A DNA stretch of 16,573 nucleotides from Candidatus Saccharimonadota bacterium (GCA_029288275.1 JARIHM010000116.1:1-16573), one strand, 5' to 3'. Positions 1 to 7,966 are shown, numbered from the stretch's first letter. Translations and numbers: made by a program. Notes: a model not told the origin generated them from the letters alone.

Positions 1-10
1 TTCCCTAACT

Positions 11-39
11 TATGTCACTACCTTACCACTTTTTATAAT
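11..39 (+). promoter_or_regulatory. possible promoter of peroxiredoxin gene
   Basis: A perfect TATAAT lies at 34-39 in an AT-rich stretch unlike the rest of the window. The -35 position (about 11-16, TATGTC) matches poorly. Weaker -10-like words (CATAAT at 49-54, CATACT at 71-76) lie closer to the start codon, so the active element is uncertain. The rest of 1-101 shows no gene. Confidence 0.3.
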
Positions 40-101
40 TCTTATGCTCATAATAACGGGTCAGAACTGTCATACTAAAAGATAGGTAACCCGAGGTCAT
101 T

Positions 102-560
102 ATGAAGCCAGCGCCCATGTTTGCCCTGCCCGATCAAACCGATACGGTCCGGAGTCTGAGTGATTATTATGGCCGCTGGCTGGTGGTATATTTTTATCCT
201 AAAGATGACACACCCGGCTGCACGGCCGAGGCTTGTAGCTTTCGCGATAGCTACCATGAGCTCGAGGCTCGGGGCATCGCTGTGGTAGGCATCTCCAAGG
301 ATACGGTGCGCAGCCACGCCAAGTTTGCTGAAAAATATCATCTGAGCTTTCCCCTGCTATCTGATCCCACCCATGAGACCATTGCGGCGTACGGCGCCTG
401 GGGGCTGAAGAAGTTTATGGGCCGGGAGTTTGAGGGCATCAAGCGTATGACGTTCTTGATTGACCCTGAAGGCCGAATTGCCGAGGAATATCCGAACGTA
501 ACACCCAAGGGCCATGCCGACCAGATCCTGGGCGATGTGGCGGCGCTTCAGGCTAGCTAA
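102..560 (+). CDS. bcp: Peroxiredoxin, PrxQ/BCP type (thioredoxin-dependent thiol peroxidase)
   Basis: Cytoplasmic thiol peroxidase that reduces hydrogen peroxide and organic hydroperoxides, normally recharged by thioredoxin. The 152 residues match the usual length of this subfamily. The protein carries the thioredoxin-like core with YFYPKDDTPGCTAEAC at residues 30-45: C40 is the peroxidatic cysteine, preceded by the conserved P-x(2-3)-T-x-x-C context, and C45, five residues on, is the resolving cysteine typical of atypical two-cysteine PrxQ enzymes. The conserved arginine in IKRMTFLID (about residue 116) completes the active site. The ATG is preceded by GAGGT at about 94-98. The next gene on the same strand starts 60 bases downstream with no terminator between, so the two may be cotranscribed. 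The family call is very secure; the physiological substrate is unknown. Confidence 0.95.
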   Translation: MKPAPMFALPDQTDTVRSLSDYYGRWLVVYFYPKDDTPGCTAEACSFRDSYHELEARGIAVVGISKDTVRSHAKFAEKYHLSFPLLSDPTHETIAAYGAWGLKKFMGREFEGIKRMTFLIDPEGRIAEEYPNVTPKGHADQILGDVAALQAS

Positions 561-620
561 ATCGGCTATCTTGTGGTAAAACTAGGCGGTCCACCATTCC
601 TATAACAGGAAGGATGCACC

Positions 621-1484
621 GTGAACGAAGATTCCGACAGGCCGAGCCCAAGAAAAGAGCATTACCGGATGGCCTTCGGTGAGTTTCTGCGCGATGGTGC
701 CAGAGACCACGCCAAGGGTGACTACCCTCGGGCGCGGACCAACTACTACCTGGCCGGCAAGATCGCCAAGAGGCTCGGTGAGGCCGAGGAGCACCAGGCT
801 CGTTACGGAGTGCTGCATGTGGATGGTGATATCTACCGGGCACAGCGACACAACCCCTGGCAAGCACTGCGGTTCTACCGCCAGGCGCTTCAGTTGACGG
901 GCCCAAATGACATCACAATCCATCAGATGATGGCCGTGTGCTACAGCATGGTCCATCATCACAAGGATGCCGAGTGGTGGCTGGGCGAGGCCCTGTGCCA
1001 GCTCACGTCGGACCAGCCCCAGCTGCGCGGTGCCATTCTGCGCGATCTGGGTAAGGCCCAAAGTGAGCAAGGCCACTACGACCATGCCGACGCCAGCTTC
1101 GAAGCGTCGCTTGAGCTCCTGACCGGGAGCGAGCGTGGTGCCACGCATCATTTCTGGGGCATGAGCTATTTCCGCCGCGGCGAGGCCGACAAGGCGCTAG
1201 AGCACTTTGAACGCGCCTTTGAATTGACGACCGGTGCTTACCGGCTCTACGCGCTGCTCAATCATGCCATGGTGCTGATCGCCTTCGGTCAGCGCACGGA
1301 TGCTAACCTGCTACTGGACGAAGCAGCGCTATTGGCAACGGAGCATGGCTCGTGGGTGCATCGCCTGCGGATCAAGGCCTTACGGCGCGGCATTGTGGGC
1401 ACCTGGGCCTGGCAGGCTGCTCAGCCGGCCCTGCAATGGAGCCAACGAGGGGTGGCAGCCGTGCGAAGCTTGACGTCCTCCTAA
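621..1484 (+). CDS. TPR-repeat protein of unknown role
   Basis: A soluble 287-residue all-helical protein. TPR-like helix pairs are visible at about residues 19-52 (A-x-G-D-Y-x-x-A pattern), 60-93, 98-130, 136-168 (G-H-Y-x-x-A-x-x-x-F) and 175-207 (RRGEADKALEHFERAFEL), with a degenerate pair after that. No signal peptide, DNA-binding domain or enzymatic motif is seen, so a scaffolding or protein-binding role is all that can be inferred. The start is GTG, chosen because AGGAAGGA at 608-614 sits at good Shine-Dalgarno spacing and there is no better in-frame start. It follows the peroxiredoxin gene by 60 bases and runs into a strong inverted repeat. A C-terminal piece of a longer regulator (for example the TPR half of an HTH-TPR protein) was considered, but nothing upstream supports it. 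Confidence 0.85.
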   Translation: MNEDSDRPSPRKEHYRMAFGEFLRDGARDHAKGDYPRARTNYYLAGKIAKRLGEAEEHQARYGVLHVDGDIYRAQRHNPWQALRFYRQALQLTGPNDITIHQMMAVCYSMVHHHKDAEWWLGEALCQLTSDQPQLRGAILRDLGKAQSEQGHYDHADASFEASLELLTGSERGATHHFWGMSYFRRGEADKALEHFERAFELTTGAYRLYALLNHAMVLIAFGQRTDANLLLDEAALLATEHGSWVHRLRIKALRRGIVGTWAWQAAQPALQWSQRGVAAVRSLTSS

Positions 1485-1490
1485 CCCACT

Positions 1491-1533
1491 GCCCCTAGCG
1501 CAAAAGGCCCCTGGCTTGCGCTAGGGGCCTTTT
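1491..1533. terminator. bidirectional intrinsic terminator between convergent genes
   Basis: A perfect 13-bp stem (1491-1503 with 1516-1528) is followed by CTTTT on the plus strand. An alternative 11-bp stem (1502-1512 with 1523-1533, A4-GGCCCCT against its complement) uses the same right arm and ends in T4 on either strand. The element lies 6 bases after the stop of the plus-strand TPR gene and 18 bases before the stop of the minus-strand secreted-protein gene, so it probably ends transcription from both sides. Confidence 0.8.
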
Positions 1534-1551
1534 GCTGTGAACATACGGTGA

Positions 1552-2157
1552 CTAACCGAAGATACGGCGAATCGCATCAAGCAGAGCCGCCCGGGCAGTC
1601 TGCAGCGCGTTGCGGTACTTGTTCTGGGCTGTGTCGAGGCACTGGAACAAGCCACCCTGGGTCACCTGATCGTTGATCGGTGCCAGGTCAGCCGCCAACT
1701 GATCTTGAGCATTATTGAGCTGGCTAAACGAATCGTCCGTGGCGCCTTGGAAATTGCGCTGGAACTTGGTCTTGCCGCCCTGAGCTTCCTTGGTGTCACC
1801 CACCCGTGACCGAAGTGTGTCTAGGGTCTGATCGAGGTGGTGATTAAAGGTGCTCTGAGCGTTCTGGAACCGACCGTTCGCATCTGGACGAGCCATTTCG
1901 CCGCGTAATGCCAGGTTGGATTGAGTACCAGCCAGACAGGCGTTCACGTCGCTACGGTACTGGTTTGTGGCCTGTTGTACCGCATGACGAAACTGATCGA
2001 TCGCTGCCAAGAGCTGATCGATGCCCGTCCCATAGCCGCTACTCGCCTGGGGGCGTGCTGCTTGCGCAAAACCGACCAAGCCGACGCTCGCAGTAGAGGC
2101 TACCACGGCGACGGCAAAGACAGCTTTGGCGATTAATTGTCTTTTGGGCAATGCCAT
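1552..2157 (-). CDS. Secreted or surface protein of unknown function, helical, two cysteines
   Basis: A 201-residue protein that I do not recognise. The N-terminus is a classical signal peptide: basic residues (K5, R6), a hydrophobic stretch at about 9-31, and an A-Q-A site at 31-33, giving a mature protein of about 168 residues. The mature part is rich in Ala, Gln, Asn and Asp and is predicted to be mainly helical. It has only two cysteines, C74 and C173, which could form one disulfide between the first and last helices. No lipobox and no C-terminal anchor are visible, so it is probably released or non-covalently surface-bound. Start: ATG at 2157 with GGAGGG at 2168-2173. It lies 66 bases after the last gene of the glycan run, has its own candidate promoter, and ends at the bidirectional terminator. 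Confidence 0.8.
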   Translation of the reverse strand: MALPKRQLIAKAVFAVAVVASTASVGLVGFAQAARPQASSGYGTGIDQLLAAIDQFRHAVQQATNQYRSDVNACLAGTQSNLALRGEMARPDANGRFQNAQSTFNHHLDQTLDTLRSRVGDTKEAQGGKTKFQRNFQGATDDSFSQLNNAQDQLAADLAPINDQVTQGGLFQCLDTAQNKYRNALQTARAALLDAIRRIFG

Positions 2158-2167
2158 ATGTTCTTTT

Positions 2168-2173
2168 CCCTCC
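2168..2173 (-). promoter_or_regulatory. Shine-Dalgarno site of the secreted-protein gene
   Basis: GGAGGG on the minus strand, 10 bases before the ATG at 2157. It confirms that the signal peptide starts at this methionine. Confidence 0.7.
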
Positions 2174-2199
2174 GTTTACCGATCCTAGACACAGGGCCT

Positions 2200-2227
2200 A
2201 TCTTAACGAAAGGGTTTGACGGATCAA
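2200..2227 (-). promoter_or_regulatory. candidate promoter of the secreted-protein gene
   Basis: On the minus strand, TTGATC (2222-2227) is separated by 16 bases from TAAGAT (2200-2205). It overlaps the stop codon of the upstream membrane-protein gene and leaves a leader of about 35 bases before the ATG at 2157. This would let the secreted protein be expressed separately from the glycan operon. Confidence 0.45.
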
Positions 2228-2688
2228 TTGGGCGTTTTCTCAATTTTCTTAAGCTCCCAGATAGCCTGACCTGTACCAAAGACCAACAATTCAAAGGCAT
2301 AGATAGCCGCGCGCTGGGCAATGCCGGTCTGCCCGAGCGCCAGGAAAAGCGGCGCCGTGGCCAGCAACGCCACCGCCAAGCCAAACGTCAGCCGGCTGCG
2401 GCCACGGCGCCACAGAGCAATGAGCACGTAGGCCCCAACCAGGGCTTGGCCAAGCTCCGCGCTGTAAGCCGCGCCCAAGGCTACGGCTGCAACCAAGGGA
2501 TATTGTGCTATATCCCAAAGCCAGCGACCGGTCCGGCGGGCTTTCGGTGCGGCCGCCCGTGGCACTGGACGAGCAGGCGCAGATCGCACCGCCGTCCGTC
2601 GCTCAGCTGGCTGCTGGCGCACTGCGGGCACCGGCTGCCGCACCCGGCGCGGCGCTGCAATATCACCGCCAATACCGCGTGGATTCAT
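2224..2688 (-). CDS. Small membrane protein with basic Pro/Arg-rich N-terminal tail
   Basis: A 154-residue protein of unknown function. Residues 1-54 form a strongly basic, Pro/Ala/Arg-rich and probably disordered tail. It is followed by about four hydrophobic segments (about 57-77, 80-94, 100-119 and 124-143) and a short charged C-terminus. By the positive-inside rule the tail should be cytoplasmic, where it could bind nucleic acid, lipid head groups or another protein of the cluster. Its ATG overlaps the TGA of the preceding GT-C-like gene (ATGA, 2685-2688), and GGAGG at 2696-2700 provides the ribosome site, so it is translationally coupled to that gene. It is the last member of the glycan run. 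It might resemble small accessory proteins of glycan-assembly machines, but no catalytic motif supports a specific role. Confidence 0.75.
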   Translation of the reverse strand: MNPRGIGGDIAAPRRVRQPVPAVRQQPAERRTAVRSAPARPVPRAAAPKARRTGRWLWDIAQYPLVAAVALGAAYSAELGQALVGAYVLIALWRRGRSRLTFGLAVALLATAPLFLALGQTGIAQRAAIYAFELLVFGTGQAIWELKKIEKTPN

Positions 2689-4286
2689 GGGGTTGCCTCC
2701 GTTACTTCATAGAGCTTCCAATCGGCCGTTTGGGCCGCCAGTGTCAGATCGGTTTGCTGGTTCAGCCAATCATAATCTGACCAATCAGCTTGCTTGAGTA
2801 ATAAAATGTACCGGATATCATGGGCGGCTAAGGTCTGCCCTATAGTGTGAACAAAATAGGTGCGCGGTAAGATCTGGTCCTCAATGAACCGATTATCAGC
2901 CTTGGGCGAATCGGTCGTCACCCCTAGTAACTCTGGATTATCACTGGAGATGATACGCGGGCCAAAGAAGGCCGGCGCGGGGTTGGCTACGGTACGGTTC
3001 CCAGCAAAGCTCAGCGGCAGATACTCATGCCACGGTAGCGCTAGTATCTTAAACGAGCCGTGCTCGGCAGCCAGGCGCTGGCTCAACGCATACCAGCTAG
3101 GCGGATAGTCGGCGCTACGCAGCTGACCGGCAGCGCCCCACAAGAGCATGGGCGTCCAAGCCAGCGGCACAATGAGCGCGACGGATACCCACGTGTGCCA
3201 GCGCTCTTGCAGCGCCGCCACCCCACCAGCTACACCGTAGCCGTACAGTAGGGCCAGCAGAGCTGCCCACTTTTGCGGCTCACGGTAGCCCTGATAGAGC
3301 GGCACATGCGCCACCAGCCAGCGCGTGAGGCCGGCGCCAGGCGGCCACGCGGTACCCATAGCCAGAATCCAGGCTACCAAGCCGGCTATCAGCAGCGCCA
3401 AGCCAAGCCGGTCGCGCTGGCGGCAGGCTCGCCATATCCCCAAAGCCACCAGGACCGCCACCGCTGCAAATGCCAGCCAAAACCATAGACCCGTGGCGCT
3501 CGGCAGGAGGTATCGATGCTGGGGATCGCCCCAGAAGCCCTGCAAGGCGAGCGTATTGAGCGGCACTGGCAAGCCGTCGCCTTGCGTAGCAAAGGCCATG
3601 AACTGCGCTGGATCAAATGAGGCGATCTGCCGCGCATCATGCGACCGACCCAGTGCCAGTGGTACGAGCCAAAAAGCCTGTACCGCCAGCCAGGCCCCAG
3701 CTACGCCCGCCAGCCAGCCTAACCGGGCCGGCAGCTCCCGCCAACGCCCCCAGCCCCAAGCTCCAATCATACTAAGGCTTAGCAAGGCCATAAATCCCAC
3801 TGCGTGGATAGAGACTAAGCCAATTGCGATACTCCAGCCTCCCGCCCAAGCCGCCGCCCGCCAACCGGGACGCTCGAGCAAGCGCCACAGCACCCGCACC
3901 AACCACGGCAATAAGGCATAGCCCAGGAGCACGAGATACTGACCCGCCATCAGCCGTGTATAAGTAAATGGATTGATGACGTACAGCAGCCCGGCGGCAT
4001 AAGCCGGCCATAGCGCAAACCGCTGGTGGACCAACCGGTGCATCCCTACCCCGGCCAGTACCCAAATCACCAGGAGTAACAGCTTCTGTGCCCACATGCT
4101 CGGCAGGATCAAAGCCAGGCCACGCAGAATGGCATAGAGCACCGTGGTATCACCCGCAGTTGAGGAGCCTAGGTGCGGCGTCCAGCTCATATCAAAGGTC
4201 AGAATGTAACCCGGTAGCAGCAGTGGGCCCAGAATCACCAGCCCGAGCGCCACATACCCCCATTCAAATCGTCGCCACCACCTCAT
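2685..4286 (-). CDS. GT-C-like multipass membrane protein, putative polyprenol-dependent glycosyltransferase
   Basis: A 533-residue protein. About 11-12 hydrophobic segments fill the first 400 residues and a soluble C-terminal part of about 130 residues follows. The layout resembles GT-C glycosyltransferases and the 6-pyruvoyl-tetrahydropterin-synthase-related/AftD/YfhO-like membrane families. Supporting marks are an acidic residue in the first external loop (D32 in LTFDMSW) and the motif YREPQKW at residues 334-340, the counterpart of FREASKF in the upstream neighbour. Such enzymes use polyprenyl-phosphate sugars on the outer membrane face; the acceptor here is unknown. An upstream TTG at 4310 would add eight residues. 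I prefer the ATG at 4286 because it overlaps the previous stop as ATGA and has GGAG at 4296-4299. The next gene starts with another ATGA overlap. A transporter is possible but less likely. Confidence 0.75.
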   Translation of the reverse strand: MRWWRRFEWGYVALGLVILGPLLLPGYILTFDMSWTPHLGSSTAGDTTVLYAILRGLALILPSMWAQKLLLLVIWVLAGVGMHRLVHQRFALWPAYAAGLLYVINPFTYTRLMAGQYLVLLGYALLPWLVRVLWRLLERPGWRAAAWAGGWSIAIGLVSIHAVGFMALLSLSMIGAWGWGRWRELPARLGWLAGVAGAWLAVQAFWLVPLALGRSHDARQIASFDPAQFMAFATQGDGLPVPLNTLALQGFWGDPQHRYLLPSATGLWFWLAFAAVAVLVALGIWRACRQRDRLGLALLIAGLVAWILAMGTAWPPGAGLTRWLVAHVPLYQGYREPQKWAALLALLYGYGVAGGVAALQERWHTWVSVALIVPLAWTPMLLWGAAGQLRSADYPPSWYALSQRLAAEHGSFKILALPWHEYLPLSFAGNRTVANPAPAFFGPRIISSDNPELLGVTTDSPKADNRFIEDQILPRTYFVHTIGQTLAAHDIRYILLLKQADWSDYDWLNQQTDLTLAAQTADWKLYEVTEATP

Positions 4287-7200
4287 GCTTTCGTTCTCCG
4301 GCGGCGCCAAGCCCAGGCAAGGTATCCCAGGCAGGCCACAAGCGTTAATCCACTCGCAGCCGCCCCCGCGTAGAAATAGCGCTGCGGCGTGAAGGTGGCC
4401 AGCAGCTCTAGATTGTACGAACCATCGGCCTGGCGGTGACAGAACGACTGCTTGCCCTGGCAGAGCGCAGCTACATCGATATACCAGCCGTTTTCAAAAT
4501 CATTAAGCTTCAGGTGACTGGCTGCCGGAATAGCTCGCCCGCCGCCGGCACCAGCCAGCTGCCAATGAGGATTGTAGGCTTCGCTCATGGCCACGTAGAA
4601 CGTGCCACGGGCGCCCTGAATGTGCAGCTGCTTTTGGGTCGGCCCAGCAGCAGTCCAGCTCATAGCCGGCGTGCTTACCGGGGTGCTGCTCGGTGCGTCT
4701 ACTAGATAATACTGGTCGGCAAGGTCAGGAACACGGGTAAGACTAAAATTGTCATATCGGTTGATCACGTATGCGCCATTCGTTTCGTCTGGGTAAGCGT
4801 ACACGAACAACGTGGCGCTAGTGGCACCAGCGGGCACACTCACGGTACGCGTCAGTGTCTGCCACGTCTGGTCCTTAATAGGCAGCCAATCACTCATGAC
4901 GGTACGCTTGGGATCGTTAAAGCTCATGTAGTAGCGGCCGGTCGTGGCATTGGGGCTTTGATAGTCAAATGACAGTAGATAGGTGCCACCGGTAACAACC
5001 GGGATATCACTCAGGCCCGTACAGGCCACATGCCGGCGCGCCTCTAGCTGGAGTGATTGATCGCCGTCGGAATGCACCTGATGGTTGAGCGACATTTTGA
5101 TATCGGGATGATCGTCATAGTTGTAACAATCGCCTACTTTATCGCGCCACAAGCCCTGCTCGAACGATGGGTTGGGCAGTAGATTGCGATAATCAAAGCT
5201 CGCATCGGCGTAGGTAAACCGAAGTGGACCAGCCGCCGGTAACCCAACAGACTGATAGCTGGGCGGTGCGGCGGCAGCGAGTGGCGTTTGACTCGCAATG
5301 GTCCGCACCGCCAAATTGTCATAGCGCACCACGCCGCGGATGGGCGTGCGGTCATTGGGTGTGGCCAGCAACTGAATGGCGAGGCTGGTAGCGCCGGCTG
5401 GCACCGTGACGGTCCGACTAAGCTGGCGCCAACTGTTGTCGCCACCAGTAAGCTGGTCGCTGATGACGGTTTTGGCGGCGTCATTAAAGCTCAGACGGTA
5501 GCCACCACCCAGGCCGTTGAGGACACGGTAATCGAAGCTGAAGACCAGATTGGTACCGGCTGTTACGGCCAACGGCGCCGGCCCGGTGCAGGCGGTGTGG
5601 CGGCCGGCATCAAGCTCCAATGACTGGCGGCCGTCCGTGGCATCGTCGCTCGTATCCATACTGATGTCGGCAAAACTGTCATAGGCATTACAATCGCTCA
5701 CCTTGGTCTGCCATAGACCCTGTTCCAGCGATGGATTGTTTACCTGGTTGGCGGGAGTTACCCGCACTAATGTTAAGGCATCCGCTAACGCACCCAGCGG
5801 ATGCACGCCACCATCACCGCTATCCACCGGCAGCAGAGTCTGACCATATTGCATGTAATACTGAGCACCAGCCAGCAGTATCACGCGTGCTACCGTAGTC
5901 GTACTACTACCAGCCGGTTCCACTGGCCGACCATTCACCTGCAAGCCTGCCACTTGCTGCCGCGATACCACCAGTGTACGGCCTTGCTGCACTTGGTAGC
6001 TAAGCTCGGCGTGATCAGTATTGAGGTAAAGGGTGCGCTGATCACCCGGCGGATTGATCGTTTGCGTCAGCTTGCCTGGGCTCATGCTCTGGCGCGTCAG
6101 GGCAGCAAAGATATCCTGCACGCCCGTGGCGCCCTGCGTACCCGCCACCGCTCCGGCCACAAAATCAAATGACTTGCCCAGCTGCTGCCCCGCAAAGCCC
6201 AGCGTACGCTCCAGGCCCGCCATATCTGGCAGCCGGATCACCGAGCCGGGCGCACTTACATACGCCTTGTACCCCACATTCTGATACACCACCACCTCTT
6301 TGGTGCCAATATCAATGCGCTTCAGGAAGGGCAATGCATCGAGCTGATGCAGGAAAAACTGCCGGTCATCACCGTAAAACTGAAAGAAATCATCCTCGTT
6401 GGCGGTATCGCGGCTGGGCACAATAAGGTACTTAACGCTGGAGCGATTGAGTAAATCGGCCGCGTACGGCTTGCGCAGCATGGCTACCGCTGCTTGCTGC
6501 GATGACTCATTACCCCCGGACTGGCTGGCTGTATCAAAGTCTTTCCAATCCGAGCCCACTGCATCCACGCTGCTCAACTGAGGGTGGAGATTGCTGTAGG
6601 CATTCCAGCGCGAGGGCCGCGGCACCCAATAGGTGCGAAAATAATCGTTCTGATGCTGCAAAAAGGCATTGAGCGTGACGTAATCGGCCGGCATATGACG
6701 CGGAGTAAACATGGTGCCAATGCGGCCATTCACCAATGGCCATAAATTAAAGAGTGATAAACCCACCACGCCCACGCCAGCCACCATCACTGCCCACCGG
6801 CGCCAGGCTATGGTTTGCGCCCAGCGCCACCAGGCCACCAGCGCCAACCCTAGCAGCCCGGCATAGCCCATATCACTAAGCAGGTAGAACTTTGAAGCCT
6901 CGCGAAACAATGAGAAGCCCGGCACGTGATTGTACATCCACTCATAGGCCCCGGCCAGCGGCAGGTCCGCCTGCTTGGTCAAGAAGATGCCAGCCAACGT
7001 CAGGACTGCCCAGAATATCGCCCACACCCGCTCACGGCGGTTCAGCTGCTGCAGCTGCAGCAGGACGGACCAAGCAAGCAGTGGCACCAGCCACAGGTAC
7101 CACATCACATCCTGCATCACAAAATCCTGGCGCGGCAGTGCCCCGGTCCAGCTGGATTCCATAGCCGTAAAGGCGTGTACCAGGTCAAATAATTGGTTAC

Positions 7201-7966
7201 CAAAGAGCCCTCGGTCAGCTACCCCCGCAATAGCCTGCGTACCGCCACCCAGCACCGTAGGCAGGAGCCAGAACAGATTGAGGCCCACCACCACAGTACC
7301 GCCAAATATCAGCCACCAGCCCTGCCGGCGCAGCCATGGCCAGCCGCACCCCAGTAGATACCCCGCCAGCAATAACGTGACCACAAAGGTAATGCGCACC
7401 TCGTAGATAATGCTTACGGTATAGAGCAGCCCAAAGCTGATCCAACGTGCGGCCGTAGATCGTTCCAGTGCCCGCAAAAAGGCCCACAGCACCAGCGGCG
7501 CCAGTGCATACACCAGCGCGATTGGCAGATGAGCCGTCTGTTTGACCAAAAAGTAAATGGCCGTGCCGTAGTACAGCGCCGCGCAAAATGCGATCGCCTC
7601 GTGCCGCAGCAAATATCGAAACAGCACGTACGGAGCTATGAATCCCAGCACGGCAATCGGGATCATAAACGTTACCTTGGTAGCCGCGTCATAGCTCCAG
7701 CCGATCAGCCCAAACAGCGACCACACCAGATTAAAACCCAAGAACGGAATCTGAATATTGACCGCCCCAAAGCCATTAAACGATAACCAGCTGCCCCAGG
7801 AGTACCACAACTCTTTGATGGCCTGCTGGCCCCAAAATGTCCAGTCGGAGTGGTTTAAAATCGTACCAAAGTTAAACCACACCAAGTGGCTTAACACACC
7901 AATAAGCACCAGCGCCGCCGGAAATACTACACTGGGCCGGCGCCACCATGATACCGGCTTAGTCAT
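4283..7966 (-). CDS. Giant GT-C-like membrane protein with two tandem lectin-like (CBM-type) domains
   Basis: A 1227-residue membrane protein. Residues 1 to about 430 hold about 11-12 hydrophobic helices with an acidic residue in the first external loop (NHSDW, D41) and the motif FREASKF at 354-360, as in GT-C/AftD-like and PTPS-related membrane families. A long exoplasmic part follows with two homologous modules, about 744-888 and 932-1077. Each starts NPSxEQGLW, ends in a YDN motif, and contains a D-C plus A-C-T-G cysteine pair (C759/C793 and C947/C982). They look like carbohydrate-binding jelly rolls of the CBM4/9 kind. A further Cys pair lies near residue 1180. The protein ends with one helix (about 1197-1220) and a basic tail RRRRTKA. 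Likely role: sugar transfer from a polyprenyl-phosphate donor to a surface glycan or glycoprotein held by the lectin modules. It overlaps the upstream GT2 stop by 8 bases. The fold class is fairly secure; the activity is inferred. Confidence 0.8.
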   Translation of the reverse strand: MTKPVSWWRRPSVVFPAALVLIGVLSHLVWFNFGTILNHSDWTFWGQQAIKELWYSWGSWLSFNGFGAVNIQIPFLGFNLVWSLFGLIGWSYDAATKVTFMIPIAVLGFIAPYVLFRYLLRHEAIAFCAALYYGTAIYFLVKQTAHLPIALVYALAPLVLWAFLRALERSTAARWISFGLLYTVSIIYEVRITFVVTLLLAGYLLGCGWPWLRRQGWWLIFGGTVVVGLNLFWLLPTVLGGGTQAIAGVADRGLFGNQLFDLVHAFTAMESSWTGALPRQDFVMQDVMWYLWLVPLLAWSVLLQLQQLNRRERVWAIFWAVLTLAGIFLTKQADLPLAGAYEWMYNHVPGFSLFREASKFYLLSDMGYAGLLGLALVAWWRWAQTIAWRRWAVMVAGVGVVGLSLFNLWPLVNGRIGTMFTPRHMPADYVTLNAFLQHQNDYFRTYWVPRPSRWNAYSNLHPQLSSVDAVGSDWKDFDTASQSGGNESSQQAAVAMLRKPYAADLLNRSSVKYLIVPSRDTANEDDFFQFYGDDRQFFLHQLDALPFLKRIDIGTKEVVVYQNVGYKAYVSAPGSVIRLPDMAGLERTLGFAGQQLGKSFDFVAGAVAGTQGATGVQDIFAALTRQSMSPGKLTQTINPPGDQRTLYLNTDHAELSYQVQQGRTLVVSRQQVAGLQVNGRPVEPAGSSTTTVARVILLAGAQYYMQYGQTLLPVDSGDGGVHPLGALADALTLVRVTPANQVNNPSLEQGLWQTKVSDCNAYDSFADISMDTSDDATDGRQSLELDAGRHTACTGPAPLAVTAGTNLVFSFDYRVLNGLGGGYRLSFNDAAKTVISDQLTGGDNSWRQLSRTVTVPAGATSLAIQLLATPNDRTPIRGVVRYDNLAVRTIASQTPLAAAAPPSYQSVGLPAAGPLRFTYADASFDYRNLLPNPSFEQGLWRDKVGDCYNYDDHPDIKMSLNHQVHSDGDQSLQLEARRHVACTGLSDIPVVTGGTYLLSFDYQSPNATTGRYYMSFNDPKRTVMSDWLPIKDQTWQTLTRTVSVPAGATSATLFVYAYPDETNGAYVINRYDNFSLTRVPDLADQYYLVDAPSSTPVSTPAMSWTAAGPTQKQLHIQGARGTFYVAMSEAYNPHWQLAGAGGGRAIPAASHLKLNDFENGWYIDVAALCQGKQSFCHRQADGSYNLELLATFTPQRYFYAGAAASGLTLVACLGYLAWAWRRRRTKA
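4296..4299 (-). promoter_or_regulatory. ribosome site that sets the start of the second GT-C-like gene
   Basis: GGAG on the minus strand, 9 bases before the ATG at 4286. Together with the ATGA overlap (4283-4286) it favours this start over the upstream TTG at 4310. Confidence 0.55.
4736..5737 (-). repeat. internal duplication: two lectin-like modules within the giant membrane protein
   Basis: Protein-level tandem repeat with unit offset of 188-189 residues. Shared landmarks: NPSxEQGLW, a K-V-x-D-C-x-x-Y-D stretch, a D-x-Q/R-S-L-x-L segment, R-H-x-A-C-T-G, F-D-Y, S-F-N-D, W-x-x-L-x-R-T-V-x-V-P-A-G-A-T-S, and Y-D-N. A linker of about 40 residues separates them. The DNA copies have diverged clearly, so this is an old duplication and not a recent recombination product. 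Confidence 0.85.

Noticed and set aside
561..620. Promoter before the TPR gene (TATAAC at 601-606)
   Set aside because: No -35 word at proper spacing, and the box is too close to the Shine-Dalgarno and start codon to serve this gene.
600..1151. Long minus-strand open frame opposite the TPR gene
   Set aside because: It is a mirror frame of a GC-rich coding region; its translation shows no domain, and the plus frame has TPR repeats and a good ribosome site.
3325..3921. Long plus-strand open frame opposite the second GT-C-like gene
   Set aside because: The translation is rich in Pro, Ala, Arg and Gln with no recognisable pattern, as expected opposite a GC-rich membrane-protein gene with clear helices.
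4287..4310. TTG start at 4310 for the second GT-C-like gene
   Set aside because: The ATG at 4286 has an ATGA overlap with the upstream stop and a GGAG at suitable spacing; the TTG has neither.
5134..5484. Minus-strand alternative frame within the lectin modules
   Set aside because: The main frame carries two aligned module copies with conserved cysteines, which cannot be accidental; the alternative frame has no such order.
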